A DNA stretch of 64,000 bases from Leucobacter sp. UT-8R-CII-1-4. GTDB taxonomy: Bacteria > Actinomycetota > Actinomycetes > Actinomycetales > Microbacteriaceae. Position numbers and translations under genes: made by a program. This document shows, one piece after another, positions 56,029-64,000 of this stretch. The stretch is taken from positions 372,001 to 436,000 of the forward strand of contig NZ_JASCRS010000001.1 of assembly GCF_030010235.1 (NCBI RefSeq). Direction: 5' to 3'. Numbering within the stretch: position 1 is the stretch's first letter; the number at the start of each line of letters is the position of its first letter. The notes beneath the pieces are model-generated. The model ran no database searches. It saw only the letters and a program-made list of their open reading frames with translations, and had not been told where the DNA came from.

Positions 56029-57633
56029 TTACTTCTTGACGATCTCGTTGAAGATCGGCACTGAGTTCCAGCCAAAGGCGACGTTCGAAACGCCCTCGCT
56101 GTGGCCGCCGGTCGCACCCTGGTACCAGAGTGGGATCGATGGCATGTCCTCGAGGAGGATCTCCTGAGCTGCCTGGAGCTTCGCGATCGACTCATCGTGA
56201 TCGCTGGTCTGTACAGCTTCGGTGAGCAGCGTGTCGAATGCTGGGTTTGCGTAGAAACCGTGGTTCGAGCTTGCGCCGGTCGAGTACAGAGGCTGCAGGA
56301 AGTTGTACGCACCTGGGTAGTCAGCCTGCCAGCCCGAACGGAATGGCCCGCCAACTACGTCATTCTCACGATCGTCGAGGAATGCAGCAAAGGTTGGGTA
56401 CAGCTTTGGAGCTGCGGTGATACCGAGGTTGTTCGACCACTGGTTTGCAACAGCTTCGATCCAGACCTGGTGTGGGCCGTCCGAGTTGGTTGCAACCTCA
56501 AGGGTGCCCTCGAATGGGCTGATAGCGTCGGCCTCAGCCCACAGCTTCTTTGCCTCTTCAGGGTTGAACGAGAGCTTCTCGACACCCTTCAGGTCTTCCT
56601 TGTAGCCATCAACAACTGGCGAAGTGAAGTCCTTCGCAGCAACGTTGGTGCCCTCGAAGATCACGTCGATGATCTCGTCGCGGTCAGTTGCCATCGACAG
56701 AGCTGCACGACGGAGCTTGCCCTCTTCACCGGTGAAGTGCTCGAGGTTCTCCGAGATGGTCAGCGTGGTGATGAGCGCGCCAGCCTGGTTGATCGCACGA
56801 TCGCCCAGTTCCTTCTGGAAGACACCGAATGAAGTGTCTGGAATCTGGTCGAGCACGTCGAGGTTGTTTGCGAGCAGGTCGGTGTAAGCAGCGTCAAGCG
56901 TTGCGTATACCTTGAACTCGATGCCCTCGTTCTTGACCTCGCGAGGACCGACGTAAGTGTCGTTCTTCACCAGGCTGATCGACTCATCGTGCTTCCAAGC
57001 GTTGTCGCTTGCAAACTTGTAGAGACCGTTGCCAACTGGGTTCTGGCCGAATGCCTTCATGTCCTCGAAAGCAACATCTGGCAGCGGGTAGTACGCCGAG
57101 TAGCCAAGGCGGTCCGGGAAGTCCGGGGTTGCCTTGATGGTGAAGGTAAGGTCATCAACAACGACCAGACCCGACATTGCCGGGTTTGGATCGGTCTCGT
57201 TGAAGCCCTCAATGTCTGCGAAGAATGCCTGGTTGCCCAGTGCGTTCTCAACGTTTGCCGCGTAGTTCCACGCGTCAACGAAGTTGTGAGCCAGAACCTT
57301 GGTACCGTCGCTGAACACAGCGTCGTCGCGCAGCTTCACAGTCCAAGTAGTGCCGTCTTCAGATTCGATCGACTCTGCAACACCCATCTGCGATGATCCG
57401 TCTGCAGCGTAGTAGACGAGACCTTCCCACATAGCGTCAACAACCTTGCCGCCACCAACCTCGGTGGTATCGGCAGGAATGAGGCCCTTCTGGGGCTCGG
57501 TTGCATTAACGGTGATAATGCCATTGCCAGCTCCGCCGCTGTCGCCATTGTTGCCCGATGCGCAACCGGCGAGAGCCAGGGAACCCGCAGCGGCGAGGGC
57601 GATAAAGCCCAGACCGACCCGTGATCGCTTCAC
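56029..57633 (-). CDS. Peptide ABC transporter substrate-binding lipoprotein, system 1
   Basis: 534 aa SBP family 5 (OppA/DppA). GTG start at 57633 has AAGGAGGAAGATCA directly upstream; the ORF start at 57666 lacks this. Signal peptide with lipobox LALAGCAS (Cys about 24). Mature fold shows family-5 sequence such as ESIESEDGTTWTVKLRDDAVFSDGT (in part), LTISENLEHF and GWQADYPGAYNFLQPLYS. Peptide preference is not deducible. First gene of the operon. Confidence 0.94.
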   Translation of the reverse strand: MKRSRVGLGFIALAAAGSLALAGCASGNNGDSGGAGNGIITVNATEPQKGLIPADTTEVGGGKVVDAMWEGLVYYAADGSSQMGVAESIESEDGTTWTVKLRDDAVFSDGTKVLAHNFVDAWNYAANVENALGNQAFFADIEGFNETDPNPAMSGLVVVDDLTFTIKATPDFPDRLGYSAYYPLPDVAFEDMKAFGQNPVGNGLYKFASDNAWKHDESISLVKNDTYVGPREVKNEGIEFKVYATLDAAYTDLLANNLDVLDQIPDTSFGVFQKELGDRAINQAGALITTLTISENLEHFTGEEGKLRRAALSMATDRDEIIDVIFEGTNVAAKDFTSPVVDGYKEDLKGVEKLSFNPEEAKKLWAEADAISPFEGTLEVATNSDGPHQVWIEAVANQWSNNLGITAAPKLYPTFAAFLDDRENDVVGGPFRSGWQADYPGAYNFLQPLYSTGASSNHGFYANPAFDTLLTEAVQTSDHDESIAKLQAAQEILLEDMPSIPLWYQGATGGHSEGVSNVAFGWNSVPIFNEIVKK

Positions 57634-57804
57634 TGATCTTCCTCCTTGTTTTTCCACTTGCCCCAAGAAAACTGAATTCTTGGTGTCGTGGAGATGGAAT
57701 CAAACACACTTAGCCTAGCTTTTCCGGTACATCTGTCTCGCGCCAATTGTGCAGACGCAACAGAATCGTGACAATACGCGCGCGGGCAGATAGTCGAGTA
57801 TCAA

Positions 57805-59490
57805 CTACCCTGAAACCGCGTTTCGCCAGAGCTCTCTACGAATAGCCTGTTCAGCCGGGTCTGGAACCGGCAACGAGGCCAACAATCGCTGAGTGTACGG
57901 GTGCTCAGGTGAGCCAAGCACCTGCTCACTTGTGCCCACTTCAACGAGCTCTCCCCGCAGCAACACGCCGACCCGATCGGCCAGCGCATCAACAACGGCG
58001 AGGTCGTGAGTAATAAAGAGCGAAGCGAAGCCGAGCTCTCGCTGCAACTCGGCGAAAAGTTCGAGCACCCTTGCTTGCACCGACACATCGAGCGCACTGG
58101 TTGGCTCGTCTGCAATGAGCAATTTCGGGTCAAGTGCGAGCCCACGCGCCAACGAAGCACGCTGACGTTGACCACCGGAAAGCTCATGCGGGTAACGGTT
58201 GCCATAGCTAGCCGGCAATTGCACCGCTTCAAGCAATTCGTCTACTCGAGTTTTTGCCTCGTCAACGCTTCTGACAACACCGTGCACAATCAGTGGCTCA
58301 GCGACACACTCGGCAATAGTGAAGCGCGGATTAAAGCTTGTCGCTGGATCCTGGAACACAAAGCCGATATCGCGCCGCACCGAACGGAACTTTCGTTCTT
58401 TGAAACCAAGCATCTCGACACCGAGCACACTCAGCGAACCGGCACTCACCGGGGTAAGACCCGCGATTGCCCGCCCGATCGTCGATTTACCCGAACCAGA
58501 TTCACCAACAAGCCCAAGCACCTCGCCAGCGCCGATTTCGAAATCGATGCCCTGAATCGCTTTGAAGCCAGGCTTGCCGAGCCTGCCGGGGTACTCAATC
58601 TCGAGGCCTCTAGCCTGCACAAGAGGCGGGGTCGCCGGCCGTGCAGCTCGCTCTTCAGCACGCGTTTTGGCTCGGGCACGCCCCTCCCCGCCCAGCTTCG
58701 GCACCGCAGCGAGCAGGTCTCGGGTGTAAGCCTCGCGCGGCGAAGAGAAGAGTTCGGTGGCAGAGGATCGCTCAACGACTTTGCCCTGATACATCACCGC
58801 AACCTCATCGGCGAGGTCTGCCACCACACCCATGTTGTGGGTGATCAGCATGATCGACGCACCAAACTCGTCGCGGCACTGCCGCAGCAGATCAAGGATC
58901 TCTGCTTGCACGGTGACGTCAAGCGCAGTCGTCGGCTCGTCGGCCACGATGAGTCCGGGATTCAGCGATAGCGCCATCGCGATGACTACGCGTTGCTTCT
59001 GGCCGCCAGAGAGTTGGTGCGGATAGGAATCTACCCGCGCCTCAGGTTCGGGGATTCCGACCTTGCGCAGCATGTCAATTGCTTGAACTCGCGCCTCTTT
59101 CTTGCTGATCTTCTGGTGCGCTCGCAGCCCCTCAGCGATCTGCCACCCAACCGGGTACACCGGGTTCAACGCTGTTGATGCCTCTTGAAACACCATTGCA
59201 ACGTCGCGTCCGCGTACGGCACGAAGCTGCGCAGGGCTGAGACTGAGAATATCGTGCGCCTCACCGTTTGCGCGGTTGGAGAGCAGCACAACGCCCCGCG
59301 TTACTGCCGTCTCAGGTAAGAGACCGAGCACTGTTTTTGCGGTCACCGTTTTGCCTGAGCCGGACTCGCCGACCACGGCAAGCACACTCTTTGGGGCGAC
59401 CTCAAGCGAAACCTGGTCAACGGCTTTGACCGGTCCGCGGTCAGTGGAAAAGGTGACTTCAAGGTCACGAATATCGAGCACGTGATTCAT
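57805..59490 (-). CDS. Peptide ABC transporter, fused double ATPase (OppD-OppF type), system 2
   Basis: 561 aa, the same layout as system 1 but only distantly similar. Domain 1: Walker A GESGSGKTV, signature LSGGQKQRVVIA, Walker B LIVADEPTTALD; domain 2: Walker A GESGSGKST, LSGGQRQRASLA, LLIADEPTSALD. An Arg/Ala-rich linker (about 265-290) joins the two. Start overlaps oppC of system 2 (ATGA). Last gene of its operon. Confidence 0.95.
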   Translation of the reverse strand: MNHVLDIRDLEVTFSTDRGPVKAVDQVSLEVAPKSVLAVVGESGSGKTVTAKTVLGLLPETAVTRGVVLLSNRANGEAHDILSLSPAQLRAVRGRDVAMVFQEASTALNPVYPVGWQIAEGLRAHQKISKKEARVQAIDMLRKVGIPEPEARVDSYPHQLSGGQKQRVVIAMALSLNPGLIVADEPTTALDVTVQAEILDLLRQCRDEFGASIMLITHNMGVVADLADEVAVMYQGKVVERSSATELFSSPREAYTRDLLAAVPKLGGEGRARAKTRAEERAARPATPPLVQARGLEIEYPGRLGKPGFKAIQGIDFEIGAGEVLGLVGESGSGKSTIGRAIAGLTPVSAGSLSVLGVEMLGFKERKFRSVRRDIGFVFQDPATSFNPRFTIAECVAEPLIVHGVVRSVDEAKTRVDELLEAVQLPASYGNRYPHELSGGQRQRASLARGLALDPKLLIADEPTSALDVSVQARVLELFAELQRELGFASLFITHDLAVVDALADRVGVLLRGELVEVGTSEQVLGSPEHPYTQRLLASLPVPDPAEQAIRRELWRNAVSG

Positions 59491-60548
59491 CGTGTGCCCT
59501 CCTGTTCGGGAGTATCGGGAGCGCTGGGCACAGAGGTGGAGCTGACTCGACCGCTCCCCACTTTTGCCCGTTTGCGCAGCCGAAGACGAGGATCGGAAAG
59601 ATCGTTCAGACTCTCACCGGTCAGAGTCAGACCGGTCACGATCAGCACAATCGCAAGACCCGGCCAGAGCGCAGTCCACCAGATTCCGCTGGTGACATCG
59701 GCAACAGCCTTGTTGAGGTCGTACCCCCACTCAGCAGCCGAGTTCGGCTCAATACCGAATCCCAAAAAGCCAAGCCCTGCCAGGGTCAGAATTGCTTCGG
59801 AAGCGTTCAGCGTGAATACCAACGGTAGTGACCTGGTTGAGTTGCGGAACACGTGCTGGAACATGATGCGCCAGTGCGACGCTCCAATGACACGGGCCGA
59901 CTCAACGAATGCCTCCGATTTCACACGGATCACTTCGCTGCGCACAACACGCAAATACTGCGGAATGAACACCACGGTAATCGAGAGCGCTGCCGACCAG
60001 ATACCACCCCAAAGGCTAGATTGGCCGCCAGAAATCATGATTGACATCACAATGGCGAGCAACAGAGATGGGAAGGCATAAATTGCATCAGCAATCATCA
60101 CGAACACCCGATCAACCCAGCCGCCGAGATAACCAGAGATCAGGCCAAGCAGCGAGCCGAGGAAGATCGAACTCACCACAGCAATCACGATCACCAAGAG
60201 CGCGGTACGAGAGCCCCAGATAACACGCGAAAGCACGTCGTAGCCTGCGACCGTCGTGCCAAATGGATGCGCGGCGGACGGAGCCGAACGTGAACCGAAA
60301 TCACCGTCGGGGCCCGACAACTGGTTGAACTCGTACGGGGCAATCAGCGGAGCAAAAATTGCCATCAGCACAAAGAGCACAATCAGACTGAGACCGGCGA
60401 TCAGCATGCCTCGCTGCAGGCCAACAGATTGGCGCAATTGACTAATCAGTGGCCACGCCCGCCAGCCGCGCGGTTCGGCGTCGGGTGATCCAGCGTTGAA
60501 GCCGCCGCGAAGCGCGATAGCTACTGTCGAAGTATTAGGTTTTGACAC
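59487..60548 (-). CDS. Peptide ABC transporter permease, OppC/DppC type, system 2
   Basis: 353 aa with six helices and the EAA-like loop ESARVIGASHWRIMFQHVFRN. Has an N-terminal cytosolic stretch and a C-terminal Arg/Lys-rich tail ending TPEQEGTR. Begins 1 nt after the oppB stop. Confidence 0.94.
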   Translation of the reverse strand: MSKPNTSTVAIALRGGFNAGSPDAEPRGWRAWPLISQLRQSVGLQRGMLIAGLSLIVLFVLMAIFAPLIAPYEFNQLSGPDGDFGSRSAPSAAHPFGTTVAGYDVLSRVIWGSRTALLVIVIAVVSSIFLGSLLGLISGYLGGWVDRVFVMIADAIYAFPSLLLAIVMSIMISGGQSSLWGGIWSAALSITVVFIPQYLRVVRSEVIRVKSEAFVESARVIGASHWRIMFQHVFRNSTRSLPLVFTLNASEAILTLAGLGFLGFGIEPNSAAEWGYDLNKAVADVTSGIWWTALWPGLAIVLIVTGLTLTGESLNDLSDPRLRLRKRAKVGSGRVSSTSVPSAPDTPEQEGTR

Positions 60549-60549
60549 G

Positions 60550-61629
60550 TTAGTACCTCACTCGCGGATCAATCACAGCGGCAAGCATGTCGACGATGAA
60601 GTTGCTAATGGCAACAATCACCGCGAGCAGTGCCACAATGCCCTGCACCGCAATAAAATCGCGCGCGCTTAGATAATGAGCAAGTTGGAAACCGAGCCCC
60701 TTCCATTCGAAGGTTGTCTCGGTGAGCACGGCACCGGCAAGTAGCAGCGCAATCTGCATTCCAATCACAGTGACGATCGGAATAAGGGCCGGCCGGTATG
60801 CGTGCTTGGTGACCAGTCGATACTCGCTCACTCCGCGCGAGCGACCCGAATCGACGTACTCTTGGCCGAGCGTGCCGATCATATTGGTGCGGACCAAGCG
60901 CAAGAAGACTCCGGCAGTCATAAGTCCCAGCGTGAGAGCCGGCAAAATTGCGTGCATCAGCACGTCGCCAACAGCTTCGGCACTACCGAGGCGGAACGCA
61001 TCAATCAGGTAGAAGCCTGACGGGTTTGGCAACATCTGTATTTGCAGTTCGGTACCGATTGAGGCGCGACCGCTGGTTGGCAACCAGCCAAGCCACACAC
61101 CGAAAATCAGCTTCATCAGCAAGCCCGAGAAAAACACGGGAGTGGCATAGGTGAAAATTGCGAAGATACGCAGCGCTGCGTCTGGTCCACGATCACGGTA
61201 GTACGCAGCCAACATTCCAAGCGGAATGCCAACGATAAACGCAACAATCAGCGTGAAGAAGGCGAGCTCTAGCGTCGCCGAACCAAAGGTGAGCAGCACC
61301 TCTGTCACCGGGCGGTGGTCGCTGATTGTGGTGCCGAAGTTGCCAGTGAAAATCTGACCAAGGTATTCGAAATACTGCACGATCACTGGCCGGTCATAAC
61401 CAGCTTCGTGAATACGTTTTGCGATTTCGTCTGGCGGGAGTTTTCCGCCGATGGATGCGGTGATCGGGTCACCAATGGTACGCATCAAGATGAATACCAT
61501 GGTGACAAGGATGAACACCGTGGGGATCACGAGCAGTGCACGCCACAGCACGTAGCGGCCAAAACTGCCGCTAGTGCGACGTTTTTTGGCGCCAGGAGCC
61601 GGCGTGAGCGTCGGGGTATCAGTAGTCAT
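60550..61629 (-). CDS. Peptide ABC transporter permease, OppB/DppB type, system 2
   Basis: 359 aa. A Lys/Arg-rich N-terminus precedes YVLWRALLVIPTVFILVTMVFILM (in part) and the EAA-like loop DSGRSRGVSEYRLVTKHAYRPALIPI. Start taken at the ATG at 61629; GTG at 61635 is two codons upstream and neither has a clear Shine-Dalgarno sequence. Follows the SBP gene, with a hairpin between. Confidence 0.93.
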   Translation of the reverse strand: MTTDTPTLTPAPGAKKRRTSGSFGRYVLWRALLVIPTVFILVTMVFILMRTIGDPITASIGGKLPPDEIAKRIHEAGYDRPVIVQYFEYLGQIFTGNFGTTISDHRPVTEVLLTFGSATLELAFFTLIVAFIVGIPLGMLAAYYRDRGPDAALRIFAIFTYATPVFFSGLLMKLIFGVWLGWLPTSGRASIGTELQIQMLPNPSGFYLIDAFRLGSAEAVGDVLMHAILPALTLGLMTAGVFLRLVRTNMIGTLGQEYVDSGRSRGVSEYRLVTKHAYRPALIPIVTVIGMQIALLLAGAVLTETTFEWKGLGFQLAHYLSARDFIAVQGIVALLAVIVAISNFIVDMLAAVIDPRVRY

Positions 61630-61644
61630 AAGCACAAAGACGAA

Positions 61645-61674
61645 CAGGGAGAAGACCAGCCGGCCTTCTCCCTG
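61645..61674 (-). terminator. Hairpin between SBP and permease genes, system 2
   Basis: CAGGGAGAAG (61645-61654) pairs perfectly with 61665-61674; it lies 13 nt past the SBP stop and just before the oppB start, the same place as the hairpin in system 1. It may lower permease expression or protect the SBP message end. Confidence 0.6.
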
Positions 61675-61686
61675 CGCGCAATTGAA

Positions 61687-63297
61687 TTACTTCTTGGTGA
61701 TCGTACCGAGACGGAACTTGAACGATCCGTCAAGCACAACGCCGTCGATTGCATCGGTCGTGACCGCTACCTGCGTGCCCTGAAGCAGCGGCAGAGTTGG
61801 TACGTCGTTTGCAATGAGGCCCTGCACCTGCTCGATCAGCGCGGTGCGCTCAGCAGGATCAAGGGTGACGCGCTGCTGGTTGATCAGCTCGGTTACCTCA
61901 GGGTTGTTGTAGTGGTTGTTGAAGAAGCCGCCGTCGATGAAGAACGGGGTGAGGAAGTTATCTGCATCTGAGAAGTCAGGGAACCAACCGAGCTGGTAGG
62001 CAGGGTAGGCGTCCTTCGGGAAGTCAGCACTGTACTGGCCCCACTCAGTCGACTGCAGATCAACAGCGAACACACCATCGGCCTCAAGTTGGGCCTTGAT
62101 CTGTGCGTATTCTTCAGAAGACGAGTCACCGTAGTGATCCGGGTTGTACTGCAGCTGCAGCTGCACTGGCATTGCTACACCAGCAGCCTCAAGACGAGCC
62201 TTCGCAGCAGCGCTGTCTGGGCCACCCTCACCGTTACCGTAGAGCTCCTTGAACGACTCGGTAGCACCGGTGAAGCCCTGCGCAACCTGGCTGAACAGCG
62301 GGGTGAAGCTGTCCTTGTACACCTGCGAAGCGATCTTCGAGCGGTCGATCATGTCTGCAGCAGCCTGGCGAACAGCGAGTGCCTTTGCCGGATCGGCTTC
62401 AGCAGTACGAGCACCAAATGGCTGCGTATCGAAGTTGAATACGATGTAGCGAATTGCGCCGCCTGGGCCATCGACTACCTTCAGCCCGTCAGTCGAACGG
62501 AACTTCTCGGTGTCAGTTGCCGAGATTGAACGGAAAGCAACGTCGACTGCCTTCGTCTCAATGCCCTGGCTCAGGTTCGACTCGGTTGCGAAGTACTTCA
62601 CATTCACTTGCTCGGTCTTTGCAGCACCCCAGAGTCCCTGGTAGTCAGGGTTTGCCTTGTACGAAGCAAGGTTGCCCTTGTCGAACGCTTCGAGGGTGTA
62701 CTGGCCAGCGAACGCCTTGCCCGAGACGATCTCTGCATCGGTTGCCAGCTTGTCTGCTGGGAACACGTCTTCGTCAACGATTGGGGCCACTGGGGTCGAG
62801 AGCACCTGCGGGAAGGTCTGGTCGTTGCCAGCCTTCAGGTTGAACACGACGGTCACATCGTCGACAGCATCAACGCTCTCAAGGTTCTCAAGCAGGCTCG
62901 ATGGGCCGCTTGGATCGGCAATCGCAACCTGACGGTCAAACGAGAACTTCACGTCTGAGCTGGTGAGGTCGTTACCGTTTGCGAACTTGAGGCCTGGCTT
63001 GAGCTTCACCGTGTACTCGGTAGGGCTGGTGAAATCAGCAGATTCGGCGATATCTGGAGCGACATCGCTCGAGCCGATCACGTGATTCATCAGGAATGGA
63101 TACACATTTGTCATCACGGCAAACGAACCGTTGTCGTATGAGCCTGCTGGATCAAGCGCGGTCACCACATCGGTGGTGCCAACGGTGATCGCTCCGCCTG
63201 AAGATGCACCATCGCCATTTGATGAGCAGCCTGCGAGCAGCAGAGCACTTGTAGTTGCCAAGGCCAGAACGCCGTAGCCAGTACGTGAGATTTTCAC
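61687..63297 (-). CDS. Peptide ABC transporter substrate-binding lipoprotein, system 2
   Basis: 536 aa SBP family 5. GTG start at 63297 with AAAGGAGACCAAGA before it; the ORF start at 63432 adds 45 unlikely residues. Lipobox LLLAGCSS (Cys about 23). Family-5 features: LDPAGSYDNGSFAVMTNVYPFL, TVKLKPGLKFANGNDLTSSDVKFSFDR (in part) and QLGWFPDFSDADNFLTPFF. Sequence differs clearly from the system 1 binding protein, so the two operons are not a recent duplication. Confidence 0.94.
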   Translation of the reverse strand: MKISRTGYGVLALATTSALLLAGCSSNGDGASSGGAITVGTTDVVTALDPAGSYDNGSFAVMTNVYPFLMNHVIGSSDVAPDIAESADFTSPTEYTVKLKPGLKFANGNDLTSSDVKFSFDRQVAIADPSGPSSLLENLESVDAVDDVTVVFNLKAGNDQTFPQVLSTPVAPIVDEDVFPADKLATDAEIVSGKAFAGQYTLEAFDKGNLASYKANPDYQGLWGAAKTEQVNVKYFATESNLSQGIETKAVDVAFRSISATDTEKFRSTDGLKVVDGPGGAIRYIVFNFDTQPFGARTAEADPAKALAVRQAAADMIDRSKIASQVYKDSFTPLFSQVAQGFTGATESFKELYGNGEGGPDSAAAKARLEAAGVAMPVQLQLQYNPDHYGDSSSEEYAQIKAQLEADGVFAVDLQSTEWGQYSADFPKDAYPAYQLGWFPDFSDADNFLTPFFIDGGFFNNHYNNPEVTELINQQRVTLDPAERTALIEQVQGLIANDVPTLPLLQGTQVAVTTDAIDGVVLDGSFKFRLGTITKK

Positions 63298-63486
63298 TCT
63301 TGGTCTCCTTTGGAGTAACAAGCAGCGACGTTCGAAAGCGCCGATGCTTTGTTGGAACGCCCACAGCCTATCCATTTGCGCACTCGTCGGACAGGGGTGT
63401 GACGGATCGTGAGCGGATCGAGACATTTGCACAAATTTCGTTGAGCAGTGCTGGACGATAGGAGCCTTTGTCTCTGGCGAAGACGC

Positions 63487-63492
63487 TACGCT
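63487..63492 (+). promoter_or_regulatory. -10 box of the CPBP protease gene (leaderless candidate)
   Basis: TACGCT lies 6 nt before the GTG start with no Shine-Dalgarno sequence, the leaderless arrangement seen elsewhere in this window. Confidence 0.4.
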
Positions 63493-63498
63493 TGGCGC

Positions 63499-64000
63499 GT
63501 GAACGCATCACCGGCAGAACCAGAACAAGGCACAGCAACCGAGCGCAAGGCATCGCTGCCACCTTTTGGTGCTCAGTCAAAGGCTCAGTTGCGCTGGGAG
63601 CTTGGCATCGTGCTCGCGCTCAGCTTCGGCGCGGCCGGAGTTCGCGCAATCGTGAGCATCATTGAGGCGATGAATCGCGAGGTCGCCCTCGCCTCTCAGA
63701 CGGCGACCATCAATCGCCCGATGGCCAATCAGGAGGTCTTTGACCTCATCTACCAGCTGCTCAGCTTTGTGTTCGGTCTCGCACCCGTCGCCCTCGTCGC
63801 CTACTTGTTGTGGCAGCAGCGACCACCGCACCTCGCAAACCTGGGGCTTGGCAGATTGCCCGGCATGAGCGGTGGCTGGTGGGCGCGCGAGAGCGCCTTC
63901 GGTTTTGTGCTTGCGGCGGCGATTGGTGTGCCCGGGTTGGTGTTCTACATCTTCGCGCGCGAAATCGGAATCAACGCGAACGTGGTGCCTGCTGCGCTGA
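63499..64000 (+). CDS. CPBP-family intramembrane protease, N-terminal part
   Basis: The first 167 codons of an open frame that leaves the window. A hydrophilic N-terminus (GTG start, NASPAEPEQGTATERKAS) is followed by at least three hydrophobic segments: LGIVLALSFGAAGVRAIVSII (in part), LLSFVFGLAPVALVAYLL and FGFVLAAAIGVPGLVFYIF. Sequence style matches actinobacterial CPBP proteases, whose motifs (EExxxR, FxxxH, HxxxN/B) are further C-terminal and outside the window. Divergent from the peptide-binding protein gene. Confidence 0.75.
   Translation, partial: MNASPAEPEQGTATERKASLPPFGAQSKAQLRWELGIVLALSFGAAGVRAIVSIIEAMNREVALASQTATINRPMANQEVFDLIYQLLSFVFGLAPVALVAYLLWQQRPPHLANLGLGRLPGMSGGWWARESAFGFVLAAAIGVPGLVFYIFAREIGINANVVPAAL

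Noticed and set aside
58006-58971. A 321-codon plus-strand open frame antisense to the system 2 double ATPase
   Set aside because: Antisense shadow of a clear ABC ATPase with both Walker and signature motifs.

Overview
The window looks like a chromosomal segment of a high-GC actinobacterium, most likely Microbacteriaceae-like. The gene order infA-rpmJ-rpsM-rpsK-rpoA-rplQ / truA-rplM-rpsI-glmM, the SufS-SufU pair, the DUF4190 and DUF4192 proteins, the overlapping nad operon with a NUDIX regulator, the Ada-AlkA fusion and the frequent TANNNT -10 boxes placed 6-8 nt before start codons all fit. The family assignment is inference from gene content and protein style; no search was run. I see no prophage, insertion sequence, CRISPR array, rRNA or tRNA.

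Layout. 1-2964 (minus): branched-chain/pyruvate-type 2-oxoacid dehydrogenase E1alpha-E1beta-E2, with E2 cut by the window edge. 3248-3691: a small DUF4190-like membrane protein. 3877-12599 (minus): glmM, rpsI, rplM, truA, then rplQ, rpoA, rpsK, rpsM, rpmJ, infA, interrupted by a plus-strand OafA-type acyltransferase. 12942-16316 (minus): glutaryl-CoA dehydrogenase, CaiB-type CoA-transferase and a LysR regulator, probably a glutarate module. 16372-20949: inositol monophosphatase, Ada-AlkA, Ogt, TrmB (minus) and AroQ. 21034-27775: CPBP-like membrane protein, UvrA-like ABC protein, LOG-family protein, VanY-type peptidase and RseP/Rip1-type site-2 protease. 27849-34140 (minus): tandem glycine riboswitch, gcvP, gcvT, gcvH and sdaA.

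34309-43385: FKBP lipoprotein, PlsC, an unknown membrane protein, RsmI, a DsbA-like thioredoxin, an MFS exporter that appears to start at CTG, SufS, SufU and a DUF4192 protein. 43467-49327 (minus): nrtR-like NUDIX regulator, nadA, nadB, nadC and a NifS-type cysteine desulfurase, with a palindrome just upstream that is a likely autoregulatory operator. 49409-50270: two overlapping crcB genes. 50493-52181: a two-anchor membrane protein built of L-x-x-G heptads. 52256-63297 (minus): two complete Opp/Dpp peptide transport operons in tandem, each ordered SBP, permease B, permease C, fused double ATPase, and each with a hairpin after the SBP gene. 63499-64000: start of a CPBP-family protease.

How the parts fit. 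Glycine taken up or released from peptides (two Opp systems) would be sensed by the riboswitch and oxidised by GcvPTH; serine made from it can be deaminated by SdaA to pyruvate. The nad operon supplies NAD and includes its own Fe-S sulfur donor for NadA. The most unusual observations are the CTG start of the MFS gene, a palindrome over the promoter of the UvrA-like gene, three copies of GAGTGGATAC before aroQ, short tandem duplications that repeat the stop-codon end of trmB and of the rseP-type gene, the absence of rpsD from the alpha operon, and the long heptad-repeat membrane protein.
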